Part shown: positions 28,325 through 40,361 of the stretch, in pieces
Position numbering within the stretch: the first letter of the stretch is position 1
Layout: each line of letters opens with the position of its first letter
NCBI GenBank assembly: GCA_041392845.1
Contig: JAWKLG010000005.1
Location: forward strand, 62,001-126,000
Length of the DNA: 64,000 nucleotides
Source: JAGQWW01 sp041392845
Lineage (GTDB): Bacteria; Bacteroidota; Bacteroidia; Chitinophagales; Saprospiraceae
Direction of reading: 5' to 3'
Notes under the pieces: model-generated
The model's input: the letters and a program-made list of their open reading frames with translations, nothing else
Database searches by the model: none
Told to the model about the DNA's origin: nothing
Position numbers and translations under genes: made by a program

Positions 28325-31300
28325 CAATTACAAAATAAGGAAAATTAAAAATCTGTTCATCAAGGATGTAAACCGGTCAATTGAAACGGTTATTAAAGCA
28401 GACGACCAAGACCATGTATTGACTGAGGTTTCAGAATACGTTGCAACAAAAGAAATAATCAAACAGATTAATAAGGATGATTTGTTTGGAACTATTTAAA
28501 ACCTGAGGTGTAAATGGAGTTTGGATATCTGGTTTTTTTGGTTCAGGTAAGTCTCACCTACTTAAAATCCTCTCATATGTTCTTGAAAACAAGGAATACA
28601 ACGGTAATAAATTAGGTGAGTTGTTTGCAGCTAAAATTGCAGAAGATGAAATGCTAAAAGGGATATTCAAAGCTACCCTTATTCCTTCTGAATCAATCCT
28701 ATTCAATATAGACCAACAAGCTCAAATAACCTCAAAGGCAGATGAAGATGCCATCCTAAATGTCTTTTACAAAGTGTTTAACGACCACCTTGGTATATTT
28801 CGGTGCCCAGCGTCATGTTGCAGAATTTGAAAGATGATTGGACGAGGAGGGTTTATATGGGCAATTTATGGAAATATACGAGGAAAAATGCAGGGGAACA
28901 TTGGACAGTAGGTAGAAGAAAAAATACTTCGCACCAAAGACAAAAGAGAGTATTGCAAAAGCGCTGGCAAAAATAAATGATGACGCTCCAGAAAAGTATC
29001 TCAACATCCTAGATACATTACGCCAAGACAATATAATTTCAGTAGAAGATTTTGGTAACAAGGTGGCCAAATACTTAAAATCAAAACCTGAAGGGTTTAG
29101 ATTAAACTTCTTCGTAGATGAAGTAGGTCAGTTTATTAGTGGCAATACCAAGTTAATGCTAAATCTTCAGACTATCGCTGAAACTCTAAGCACAAAATGT
29201 AAGGTAAAGCATGGATTTTTGCAACCGCACAAGAAGATTTGGAAGCCATTGTGGGTGACAATTCTGCCGTCTACACTGATGATTTTTCAAAAATTCAAGG
29301 AAGATTTCGAATCAGGATACCTTTGACCTCGGCGAATGTGGATGAGGTAATTGAAAAACGATTGCTAGATAAAACGGAAGATGCGGTTACAGAGCTATCA
29401 AAAGATTGGAAGGAGAATCATGCGAATCTAAGTACTATCTTATCCTTTTCAGAAAGCGGCGTACAATTCAGGCATTTTGCTGGAGAAAAAGATTATGTCA
29501 ATAAATATCCATTCATACCCTATCAATTTGACCTGTTCCAACAGAGCATAAAAGCCTTGTCTAACCATAATGCGTTTCAAGGGAAGCATGCCTCGATTGG
29601 AGAAAGGTCTATGCTTGGAGTTTTTCAGGAAGTACTGAAAAGTATAGATGGAGAGGACACCAACACCATTGTTAGTTTCGATAAAATGTTTGAAGGTCTT
29701 CGCTCAACCATACGGGGTGAAATTCAAAATTCTATCATGTTGGCAGAAAGAAATATTACGGATGAGCTTGCTATCAGGGTATTAAAGGTGCTTTTTCTGG
29801 TTAAGTACTATAACAACTTTAAGACTTCTGCTCGCAATATATCCGTGTTAATGTTGTCCTCTTTGGGTACTGATTTGAAAAAGCATGAACAGGACATACA
29901 GACGGCATTGAATCTCCTCGAAAATCAAACTTACATACAGCGTAATGGCGATGCTTATGTATTCTTAACCGACGATGAAAAAGATGTCGAAAACGAAATA
30001 AAAACTACCGAGATTGATAATCAACAGGTAACTCAGTTTTTCAATGAAATCATATTTGATTCCATCATCGGTGACAATCGCATCCGATTTATGGAAAACA
30101 AACAAGATTATGAATTCACTAAAAAAATTGATGGTATATCAATAAATCGAGACAAGGAATTGATTATTGAAATTCTAACTCCAAATTCGGAAAACTATGG
30201 GAGGGAAGAGTTTTACAAAGCCCACACTATGGGTTATAATACCTTAATGCTTTTTGTATTGCCTGAATCGGAAAGACTCTTGCAGGATGTGAGGTTATTC
30301 TTAAAAACGGAGAAGTATTACAAACAAAATATTTCTGCAACAAATAATGCGAATCTCACCAGGATTATCATCGAGAAACAGCAGCAAAACGTAAAAAGGA
30401 AAAGAGAACTCACAACACTTTCAAAGCAACTTCTTGGGCAGGCAGTGGTCTACATGAATGGCTCCAGACATGATGTAGGGAATACTGCTGATGGAAAAAC
30501 GAAAGTTATCAATGCATTTCAAGATTTGGTGAAGCTTGCATACCCAAATCTTAGAATGCTTGGGAATGTTCTGTTTATAGAGGACATGGTTAAAGAGGCG
30601 ATGCGTTCAAAGCAGGATGATTTATTTGGTTCTGACGACCAAACCATGAGTGAAGCCGAATCAGAAGTATTTAATCTTATCATACGACGAAAGAAGCAAT
30701 CAGAAAGGACTTCAATATCGGACTTACGTGACCATTTTTCGAAAAAGCCATACGGGTGGTATCTAAATGCCATTTTATATATGGCAGCAAGGTTGTACAA
30801 ACGCGGGAAGATTGAGGCAAGGCAAGACTCCAATCTATTATCGGATGAGGACTTCTTAGGTAACTTGTTAAACAACCGGACCTTTAGTAACACATTACTG
30901 GAACCCCAAATTGATTTTGACCAACGGTTGGTAAAAAGACTAAAGGATGTTTATCAGGATTTCTTTTGATGAAGTCTGTCCAGTCACAGAAGCAAGAGAT
31001 ATAGCATTAAAATTTAAGGAAAAATCGAAAATTGTATCACGAGAATTATATCAACTAATCGGCAATAAATCTTCATATCCATTTCTAGAAAAACTGGAAC
31101 CAGTTGCAGAAAAATTGGATAAACTAGCTGGATTAGAATATGGCAACTTAATTACACAGGTTGCGGAATTTGAAAATGAAATTCTTGACCAAAAGGAAGA
31201 CATTCTTGACCCGATTAGGAAATTTTGGAATGGGGAACAGAAAAAGATATTTGACAAGATAAACACCTTCCTAAACGGAGACCAGTCCAATTTCGAGTAC

Positions 31301-31816
31301 GTAGACCGAAGTGAAATTGAAGCTCTCAGGGATATACGGAATCATTCTGAACCATTTAAAGGGAACTTGATAAAAGAGGCTAAGGAACGCTTAGAAAGTC
31401 TCACAAAGAAGGTTTCCGATAAAATCCAGGAAGAAAAAGACAAAACACTTAAAGCGATTTTGGATTCCAGAAAAATATTGGAAGACCAGGAAGGTTTTAT
31501 AAACCTTGAACCTAGTCAAAAGGAAAAAATTGTGCTTCCGTTAGACGAACTAGCATCTAAAGTTAGAGGTCAGCGATACATTGCTACTATTCGCCAGTTT
31601 GAAACACAATTACCGGGAATCGTGGCTGACCAAAAAACGGTATATCACAAACTGATAAACCCTGAGCAAAAAATAAAGTACATCCCAATGCACAGAGTAA
31701 AAGTGCTAATAGACCAAAAGGAAATTAAAACAGTAGCAGAAGTTGAAGCCTACCTCAATAAGTTAAGGGAAGAAATGGTTAGACATATCAATCAAAATAG
31801 AAGAATCACCTTATAA
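28293..31816 (+). pseudogene. brxC: BrxC, BREX P-loop ATPase, broken by several frameshifts
   Basis: The pieces cover a protein of about 1160 residues. They are: 'KNLFIKDVNRSIETVIKADDQ' (28320-28499), then 'GVWISGFFGSGKSHLLKIL' with an intact Walker A (from 28513), 'YFGAQRHVAEFERW' (28798 onward, new frame), 'FRLNFFVDEVGQFISG' (Walker B-like, 29098), 29239-30965 in another frame, and 31000-31816 after one extra T in a TTTT run at 30961-30965 ('VYQDFF' then 'DEVCPVTEARDIALKF'). BrxC is the large AAA-like ATPase required for BREX. At least five indels. Its true start is hidden near the brxB stop. Its stop touches the ATG of the next gene. Confidence 0.88.
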
Positions 31817-32572
31817 ATGAGCAATAAAGAATTCAATATTTGCCCACTTTGTAATGAAAATCGTGCAACGAAAAAGTCATCACACATTTTTCCGAGATTT
31901 ATGGGTGTATCTATTGCAAAAACAAGTGATGGAAAACGAAAAGGTTTCACTATAGGTGAAAAAGGAAAAGTCAGAGTAAGTCAAGACTCGCCCAAAGAAA
32001 ACTATATTTTATGCCCAAATTGTGAATCTCTTATTGGAAAACTTGAAACTATCCTAGCCAACAATTTGATAAACAATATAAAAAACGCAGAATTCTTATC
32101 TGAATTTTCAATAGAACAACATTCTGGTTACAAAAAGGCATTGATTCCAACGATAAAAAATAAAGACTTAAAAAGGGTCATTTTATCTATGTTATTAAGG
32201 GCGTATATTACTTCAAGGAAAGAGTTTTCAAATTGTAAATTATCACCCGAACAATTTCAAATATTAAGGAAAGCAATCTTAGACGAAGACTATACTGATG
32301 TGCCAATGGTTATATTGACGTCCACTGATGAAAATTATAGTAGCAATTTTTATTGCGCATATTCAAGTGGTGATTCAGGAGTTCATTTACTTTGGATTAA
32401 TGACTATTGGATACATATCTTTTTTGATGAAACTAATCCTCATATTAATCAATTTCCAGCTGTGTTACTTCGTGAAGAAGAGCCGCCATTCATTGGCTTA
32501 ATTCCACCAAAAAACTGGGAAATAATGAGGCAGGACTTCATGAAAACAATGATAAAATTGAACAGCAAATGA
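31817..32572 (+). CDS. Zinc-finger/HNH-like protein embedded in the BREX operon
   Basis: A 251-residue intact protein. Its ATG follows the brxC stop directly (no spacer) and its TGA overlaps the pglX ATG (ATGA-type), so it is built into the operon by translational coupling. C9-x-x-C12 ('ICPLCNENR') and C66-x-x-C69 ('LCPNCESLIG') could form one zinc site around a 'SSHIFPRFM' segment (H23). This resembles HNH-like proteins with a 'SHI(I/F)P' motif that I know only loosely from defence loci. The C-terminal half is alpha/beta with 'IHIFFDETNPHINQFP'. It is not one of the six canonical type I BREX genes. Nuclease, DNA-binding or regulatory roles are all possible; none is shown. Confidence 0.75.
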   Translation: MSNKEFNICPLCNENRATKKSSHIFPRFMGVSIAKTSDGKRKGFTIGEKGKVRVSQDSPKENYILCPNCESLIGKLETILANNLINNIKNAEFLSEFSIEQHSGYKKALIPTIKNKDLKRVILSMLLRAYITSRKEFSNCKLSPEQFQILRKAILDEDYTDVPMVILTSTDENYSSNFYCAYSSGDSGVHLLWINDYWIHIFFDETNPHINQFPAVLLREEEPPFIGLIPPKNWEIMRQDFMKTMIKLNSK

Positions 32573-35500
32573 ATACCACAAAACTCAAAAAATTCGCCCA
32601 GGAAGCACGTCGAAAACTAATTCAACAAATAGGAGCAAAGTTAACATATGTACTTACCCATGACACGGCGGAATTGAGAGAAAAATCGGGTCAAATCGCA
32701 GCTCTAAAAGAAGAATTGGAAAGGATTGGGCAAGTACAGCTAATCGAAAAGGTAGCTTATACCTGGTTTAACAGATTGATGGCACTTCGATTTATGGATG
32801 CTAACGATTACCAACCGGCTGGCATAAGGATAGTGTCTCCAAAAGATAAGTACACGCTTCCACAAATTTTAGATGACGCTAAACAAGGTTTTTTTCCAAA
32901 TGAAATTTCCATCAATACTCAAAAAGTATTAGACCTCCTGGACGGTAAAATACCTAGCAACAATCCTCAGAATGAAGCATATCGGGAGCTATTAATTCCA
33001 GCTTGCAATGCATTACATCAACAATTTTCTTTCCTTTTTGAGCGGATAAATGATTTTACCGAACTACTTCTCCCAGATGATTTGACTAGTGAGTTTTCGA
33101 TTGTGCATGATATCCGTGAAGGGATGACAGTTGAAGATTGTCAGAATGTAGAAATTATTGGGTGGTTGTATCAATTTTATATATCTGAAAAAAAAGATGA
33201 AGTATTTGCTTCCAAAGGAAAGTGAAGAAGGAAGATATACCTGCCGCTACTCAGCTTTTTACCCCTAGGTGGATTGTAGAATACATGGTGCAGAATACGC
33301 TTGGAAAATTATGGATTCAGAACCGTCCCCAATCCAAGTTAAGAGACCATGTACCTTATTTCATTGAGTCAGCTTCCTAAATGCAGAAACTTTTCTGAAA
33401 GTTGATTCAGTGGATAGAAATCAAGTTATTAGACCAGGCTTGTGGAAGTGGTCATATTTTAGTGTATGCTTTTGAACTCCTTACCAAGATTTATGAAGAG
33501 GAAAGGATACAATCCCAGCGATATTCCACATTTAATCATTGAAAAAAACCTTTTTGGTTTTGAAATAGATGAAAGAGCTGCTCAGCTCGCAGGGTTTTCT
33601 TTATTAATGAAAGCAAGAGGATTCTACCGAAGACTATTTCGAAAAGTAATCCAGCCTAATATTTTATGCTTTGAGGATGTGAAATTCGAACCTGATGAAT
33701 TGGAGAATTACCTAAAGCAGATGAATTTAAATCTGTTTAGCCAAGATTTGAAAGCAGACATTCAACTTTTCGAACAGGCTACGAATCTTGGCTCCTTGAT
33801 ACAACCTAGAACATCTAATGTTCCTTTCATCGAAAAACAATTGCCACCATCTGACATATTCCTCGCTCGTGCCCACTCTAAGGTGTTATCAGCCTTAAAG
33901 CAAATCAGACTGTTGGGAATGAAATTTCATTGTGTGGTCGATAATCCGCCTTATATGGGCAGCGGTAAAATGAATAAAGCTCTTTCTGATTTTATAAAAT
34001 TAAATTTCCCTGAGAGTAAATCCGATTTAATGTCGTGTTTTATGGATGCTGGCTATGCAGTGCTTCTTGATAAAGGATTTTTAGGAATGATAAATCAACA
34101 AAGTTGGATGTATAATCCAACTTATTTGAAATTCAGGATTAGGATAGTGGAAAATTGGTTTTTTGACACTTTGTTACACCTTGGACCGCACACTTTTCCA
34201 GAAATAGGTGGTGAAGTAGTTCAAAACGTATCCTCTACAATTATTAAAGGTTATGAAACAAATAGTTTGACTTCAATTAAGAGATTGATTGATTTTAATA
34301 ATGCAGAAGATAAAAGATTAAATTTTTTCAATGAGGATGTAGACTTTAGATATTTAGTTACAGATTTTCTTAAAGTAGAAGGTTGTCCTTTTGCTTACTG
34401 GATAAAACCAAAAGTCTTAAAAATTATCTCTGATAATAAACCATTGAGAACTTTTGGTGACCCAAAACCAGGGTTACAAACCAGTAACAATGATAGGTTT
34501 CTAAGAATATGGACTGAAATAAATATTGATAGTATAGGTTATGGACAAACTAAAAATCAGGCAATTAATTCTGAATTTAAATGGTTTCCACATAACAAAG
34601 GAGGAAAAAATCAAGGAAATGGTATGGTAATAATTCATTAGTAATTAATTTTTATAATGATGCCAAGAGTTAGTATTGGTTAGAAAATAACCCAAATGAC
34701 CCTTCTACAAAACATTGGAGCAGAAACATGCGTAATTACTCGTATTATTTCAAACTTGGTATTACTTGGTCTGCAATGTCATCTAATCAGATAACAAGCA
34801 GATTAAATGGAATTGGTTTTGTTTTTGACACGAGCGGGCCAACACTTTTTGTTGAAAATAATATTCTTTACTTCTCAGCTTTATTAAATTCAAATACTTT
34901 CAGTTATTTCATTGATTTCTTTAGTCAAACTATGAATAAAGGAACTGGAGATTTTTCGAGAGTTCCCGTAATAATTGAAAATGTTCAAGAAATTGAAGCA
35001 ATAGCTTCAAAAACAATAGAAATTGCTAAAGATGATTGGTCTTCAAATGAAAAGTCAAATGAGTTTCAAGTTAATGAACTATTACGCACCAAAGGACAAG
35101 ACCTTGTAGAAAGCTATCATTTATACCAACAATATTGGAAAAACAAGTTCTTCAATCTGCATAGAAATGAGGAGGAGCTTAACAAGCATTTTATTGAGAT
35201 CTATGGTTTGAAGGATGAATTGACACCAGATGTACCATTTGAAAATATCACCATTCTTAAAGAGGAGACTACCATAGAAAATGGAAAGCTGATTTTTCAT
35301 GCGGATGAAATTATGGCGCAATTTGTAAGCTACTCAGTAGGATGCATGTTTGGTCGTTATTCCTTGGACAAGGAAGGTTTAATCCTTGCTAATCAGGGAG
35401 AGACCTTAGAAGATTACCTGACAAAAGTCGATAAAGCCGAATCCGAAGTTACCTTCCTGCCAGATGATGATGCCATCATTCCCGTTTTAGATGATGAATG

Positions 35501-36098
35501 GTTTGAAGATGATATAGTGAGTCGGTTTTATGAATTTCTAAAGGTAACTTACGGGGAACAAGATTTCCAGAAGAATTTAGATTTTGTAGAAGAATCATTA
35601 GGGAAAAATATCAGGAACTATTTTGTAAAAGACTTTTACAAAGACCATATCCAACGCTATAAAAAACGTCCTATTTACTGGATGTTTTCCTCTCCCAAAT
35701 GTTCGTTCAATGTTCTAATATATATGCACCGGTATACTCCTGATATGCTAAATAATATTCTCAACAATTATCTCCGAGAATTCATCCAAAAGCTGAAAGC
35801 ACAGCGCAATCATTTTGATGAAGTTCAGGTAAAAAGTGATAATTCACAGGAGAAAAATCATGCTATCAAACAAATAGAAAAGCTAAATCAAATGATTCTG
35901 GATTGTGAGGAGTATGAAAGGGAAATATTATATCCTTTGGCAACGGAGCGCATTAAGATTGACCTGGATGACGGTGTACTGGTAAATTACAATAAATTTG
36001 GAAAAGCCGTTAAAGAAGTCAGCGGATTAAATGATAAAAAAGCGAAGAAAAAAGTGAGAGGTTTTGATTGGATAGATGTATCGGAAATTAGAGATTAA
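32569..36098 (+). pseudogene. pglX: PglX, BREX adenine methyltransferase, frameshifted
   Basis: PglX modifies host DNA at N6-adenine so that BREX can tell self from phage. The N-terminal part (32569-33225, 'NTTKLKKFAQEARRKLIQQI') shifts in an A-run at 33218 to 'VKKEDIPAATQLFTPRWIVEY'. It shifts again near 33400 to 'LLDQACGSGHILVYAFE' (SAM-binding motif I), then 'CVVDNPPYMGSGKMN' (catalytic NPPY motif, about 33938). A further shift near 34600 precedes the C-terminal specificity part (34728-36098). The total of about 1175 residues matches full-length PglX. Motifs survive but the polypeptide is cut in at least four pieces, so host methylation is probably lost. Confidence 0.9.
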
Positions 36099-36115
36099 AA
36101 TCAAAAAAAGTAAAC

Positions 36116-37855
36116 ATGGAAGCCGGAAAGAGAACTATTAGGGACATTTTCAACAGAGGAAGAAATTTGGAAATACCTTTTTTCCAAAGAGCCTACGTTT
36201 GGGATACAGACCAATGGGAAAGGTTTCTCCAAGATATGGTCAGTGTGAGCAAAACCAAGCGCAAGTATTTTCTTGGTTCAGTTATATTAAAACAAGAAAG
36301 CACAACTTCTGATAAAGACTCCAAACTTTCGGTAGTTGATGGCCAACAAAGGTTAACCACACTAAATATTTTTTTTAAAGTCTTATGTCTAAAGAAAGGA
36401 CAAAATGATGAGTTCAAAGACACGTTTACAAAACAACGGGACAAGAGTATAATTCTACTTCATAATCATAATGATATTGAACAATTTGAACTGGTTGTTA
36501 ACTTAGAAGAGTTAGTAGAATTCAAATCTGAGGATGTTTCTACCAGTAACATACTTGGAGCCTACCATTACTTCAAAGAGCAAATGAATGAAGAATTGGT
36601 AAATGAAATTGACCATTACGATATCTTAGATAATGTACAATTTGTGGGAATTGATTTAGCACAGGGAGAAGATGAACAACAAATATTCGATACCATCAAT
36701 TCCCTAGGCGTAAGACTAACTACTGCCGAACTTCTTAAAAACCATCTTTTCAAAAGAAACGAAATTGACCTTTATGAAACCTACTGGAAGTCAATTTTTG
36801 AAAAAAATGATGAGCAGAAATTCTACTGGGATCAAGAGGTTACGACCGGTAGGGAAAAGCGGTCTTTGATTGACCTTTTCTTCTATGCGTTTCTTCAAAT
36901 TCAAATTCAAGACCCAGCATTAAATGTAACATCTGAAGACAAATTGTACTTCTCCAAGGTGGATGGACTATTTGATTCTTACCGAAAATTCTTAAAGAAT
37001 TATTTCAAGGATAAAAATGCATTATTAGAACTTATTAAAGAATACGCCAAAATATTTAGAGCAAATGTAGATGTTGATATTGTCAATAAGGAAATGTCAG
37101 CAGAACCTGGGTCAGACCGAATGAATGCCATCATCTTTGGCAATGGTTCATCTACCCTACTCCCTTATTATTTATACGTCTGTAAAAATGTTGGAGAAGA
37201 TGAGCAGACTAAATTATTCGGTGTTGTTGAAAACTACATTATTCGAAGAATAATAGTTAGAGCGTCCAATAAAAATTATAATCAGTTGTTTTCTGGAAGG
37301 TTGATTAGTAATCAAATTAAATCTGCTGAATCTTTTATCAGGTATATGCTTACCCAGGATGAAAAGGTCAACTTTTTTCCTTCAAATACGGATTTAAAAA
37401 AGGCATTTGGAGAAGAGCGATTGACTAATTATAATGCGGCAACGGTACTCTATTTTCTCGAATCCGCTACTCGGGACCCAAAACATAGTACTGCTCTTCT
37501 TGGACTTAAAAAATATAGCTTAGAGCATATAATGCCAAAGAAGTGGAGAAACCATTGGTCACTACCAAAGGAAATAACACCAGAAGAAAGGGACAAAAAA
37601 CTGTTGACACTTGGAAATTTAACCATCATTACGCAATCATTAAATACATCAATTCGGGATGCGAATTGGGAAATTAAGAAATGCGGAAACGGTAAAAACC
37701 ATGGATTGAAGGTCTTTTCTGGAGGAATCGAGACCTTAGCTCCTTATTTGGAAGAAAAGGAATGGAACGAAGAAACTATAGAAAAAAGAGCCGGAGACCT
37801 CTATGAAAAATCTGTCAAGCAGTGGCCATACCCTGAGGTATTCAATGATAAATAG
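36116..37855 (+). CDS. DUF262/DUF1524 (GmrSD/BrxU-like) nuclease in the BREX operon
   Basis: A 579-residue intact protein. The N-terminal DUF262 (ParB/sulfiredoxin-like NTP-binding) domain has its signature 'VVDGQQRLTTL' (D75, R79) and 'IPFFQRAYVWD'. A helical middle region follows. The C-terminal DUF1524 HNH-type nuclease domain shows 'LEHIMPKKWRNHW' (H471) and 'LGNLTIITQSLN'. This is the layout of type IV modification-dependent restriction enzymes (GmrSD) and of BrxU, known to work alongside BREX against phages with modified bases. It starts 17 bp after pglX and ends 2 bp before pglZ, so it shares the transcript. No frameshift, in contrast to its neighbours. Confidence 0.88.
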   Translation: MEAGKRTIRDIFNRGRNLEIPFFQRAYVWDTDQWERFLQDMVSVSKTKRKYFLGSVILKQESTTSDKDSKLSVVDGQQRLTTLNIFFKVLCLKKGQNDEFKDTFTKQRDKSIILLHNHNDIEQFELVVNLEELVEFKSEDVSTSNILGAYHYFKEQMNEELVNEIDHYDILDNVQFVGIDLAQGEDEQQIFDTINSLGVRLTTAELLKNHLFKRNEIDLYETYWKSIFEKNDEQKFYWDQEVTTGREKRSLIDLFFYAFLQIQIQDPALNVTSEDKLYFSKVDGLFDSYRKFLKNYFKDKNALLELIKEYAKIFRANVDVDIVNKEMSAEPGSDRMNAIIFGNGSSTLLPYYLYVCKNVGEDEQTKLFGVVENYIIRRIIVRASNKNYNQLFSGRLISNQIKSAESFIRYMLTQDEKVNFFPSNTDLKKAFGEERLTNYNAATVLYFLESATRDPKHSTALLGLKKYSLEHIMPKKWRNHWSLPKEITPEERDKKLLTLGNLTIITQSLNTSIRDANWEIKKCGNGKNHGLKVFSGGIETLAPYLEEKEWNEETIEKRAGDLYEKSVKQWPYPEVFNDK

Positions 37856-37857
37856 AC

Positions 37858-40358
37858 ATGACACGAATAGAAGATTCTTTACAAAAGATATATCGAGACT
37901 ATAGAGTTATTTTCTGGTATGATGACCAATCAAAACTCCTTGAAGAATTTGATGGTATTAATTTGGATGGCATTGAAAAACTGAAAGTTGAAAACAATGA
38001 GTTTTATATAAAACACGCCATCCTAAGAGGCAAGCCAGAAACTAAATTTCTTTTGTATTTCCCCAATGGAGAAGCTCCACAAAGCCAAAACTGGTTACTT
38101 GACCTCCAATTAGCTTTCAAAGAGTTTCATACCGACCAAGAGGCCATGTTTCTCCAGGAATTGGGCTTGGATTACTATCTGAAAGAATTCATCACTGCTC
38201 ACCTTGAATTTTTTCAAAGCAAGGAACGGAGAAATAAGTTCAAAGAATTAATAACAGACGGAGACTCGGAAAGAGAACTTGCCTATAAATTACTTGCGGT
38301 AGTTTTTAATACTGCCTACCCCAATCTGGAAGCATACATACAATCTTATGCTAGTGCCTACATCGATGGAAATTCCAAAATTGAAAGAGACCTTGAACGA
38401 TTCAATTTAAGAGGTTTGTTTTGGAATGCTGTCAATAGAAAATTTGATTATTACAGCGATGAACCTAACATCTACGAATTTTTGATGGACGTTTTTTCCA
38501 GGAATTTCAGTCCAACAAATGAAGGTAAATCGATAAAAGAAACGAAAATACTTCTGTCCTTATGGAAAGATGCTATCTCCTACCAAGATGCCTTTAAAAG
38601 GCTTTCGGATAAATTAGCAGATGATTTACAAATTGAATCCAAACTACAAGCGGCAGAATTAGATACCATTTTACATGATGACCTTTTCAAAATAATCGAC
38701 CTAAGGATAATCCATGAGGTAGTCTACCGCTTGATAGACCAAGATATTAGCCTAGACAAGTTAGAATCAATTGCAAAAGCCAGAGAAAATAAATACTGGT
38801 ACCAGGATTTTAAGGACTTTTACAACTGCCTATCATATGCTGGTCAAATGATGGACAAAATCAGAAAAAGTTCTAGTTACAAATTGCAATCAGTTGAAGA
38901 AGCATCCAGCAAGTATGCTCAAGATTTTTTCTGGTGGATTACTTTTTATAGAAAGTGTATTTATTATTTCCGACAAAGTGGAAGGAATAGAGTCCTTCAC
39001 CCTTTGATGGAAAAATTTACAAAGTGTACTCTAATGATTGGCTACTCAATCATGCTAACAAACTTCAAGATAAAATAAACGAGCGTGAAACTTGGACCCA
39101 GGATTCACGAAACTCCCAAAATGAAATTTTCCAAAATCATATAAAACCCTTTATTGATAAATCTCAACGGTTATTCGTTGTTATTTCGGATGCTTTACGA
39201 TATGAAAATGGCTGGGAACTGTGCCAGCAGTTACAAGGAGAAAAGCGATACGAGGCAGATATCGAATATATGATTACTGGCTTACCTTCTTATACCCAAT
39301 TAGGTATGGCTGCATTATTGCCTCATAAGAATTTATCCATCCACCCTGAAGATTGTAATGTTGAAGCTGATGGAGTTTCAACCGCAAGGTTTACGGTAGA
39401 GCGAAAGTATTGGAGGCAAAATCCGATACAAGGTCCGTAACCATTAATGCTGAAGACTTCATGAAGATGAATGCTTCAACTGAAGGAAGAGCTTTATGTG
39501 GAAACAATGTGACCTAATTTATATCTACCACAACCGAATTGATAAAACCGGTGATGATGATAAAACTACAGAAGATAAAGTATTTGAAGCAGTAGAGGAA
39601 GAAATCAAGTTTTGAGATGTCTTAAGGAAAATTGCGAACATGAATGGTAACAATATCTTCATAACCGCTGGCCACTTGGCTACATTTATCAGCATGAGGC
39701 ATTAGAAGAGAGTGAATTTACTTCTCCAGAAATATCAGGGGAGGTTTGGAAACTCAATCGTCGCTTTGTACTTGGTAAAAATCTAGAGACCAATAATGCA
39801 CTAAAAACTATTCAAAGGACAGAATATTGGATTATCAGGAGAGGTTGATGTCTTAATTGCCAAAGGGATAAATCGACTTAGAGTAAAAGGAGCTGGTTCA
39901 AGATATGTACATGGGGGAGCATCTACAAGAAGTAGTTGTCCCACTTTTGAAGGTTTCAAAAAAACGGGAGGATACTGCAGTAACGAAGTAGATGTGGATA
40001 TTATCAAATCGACCGATAAGATTCTGCCAACATTTTACCCGTATCCTTCTTGCAAAAAAATCTGGTTTCTGATAAAGTATTGCCAAGGCAAATTAGAGCA
40101 TTTATCAGGGCAAACGATGGTGAAGTTTTTTATCTGATATCTTCAATTATACTTTTGATGTAGCTGAAGGTATAGAAAGACAACGGGAGGTTAGCACAGT
40201 TCCGAAAGCTTAGTTCACAAGCAAGTGGGAAGTACAAAAACCAGCGTGTATCTTTGGTTTTGGAAGAACCGATAGAAGGCACTTCAAAATGGAAGGAATA
40301 TGAGGCCTACTATTACAACTTGAACATATCATTTACCAACGATTTTGATGACTTTTAA
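37858..40358 (+). pseudogene. pglZ: PglZ, BREX alkaline-phosphatase-fold protein, frameshifted
   Basis: The N-terminal 380 residues are open (37858 to about 39010). A missing A shifts the frame to 'YSNDWLLNHANKLQDKI' and the phosphatase core 'LFVVISDALRYENGW' (39175). From 39440 onward the frame changes repeatedly: 'YHNRIDKTGDD', 'TTEDKVFEAVEEEI', 'VLRKIANMNGNNIFITAG', 'GEVDVLIAKGINRLRVKGAG', 'YYYNLNISFTNDFDDF', stop at 40356-40358. In the metal-binding A-D-H-G motif the codon for Asp is GGC (Gly) at 39670-39672, a missense change in addition to the indels. PglZ is essential for BREX, so this copy should be non-functional. Confidence 0.9.
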
Positions 40359-40361
40359 GAT

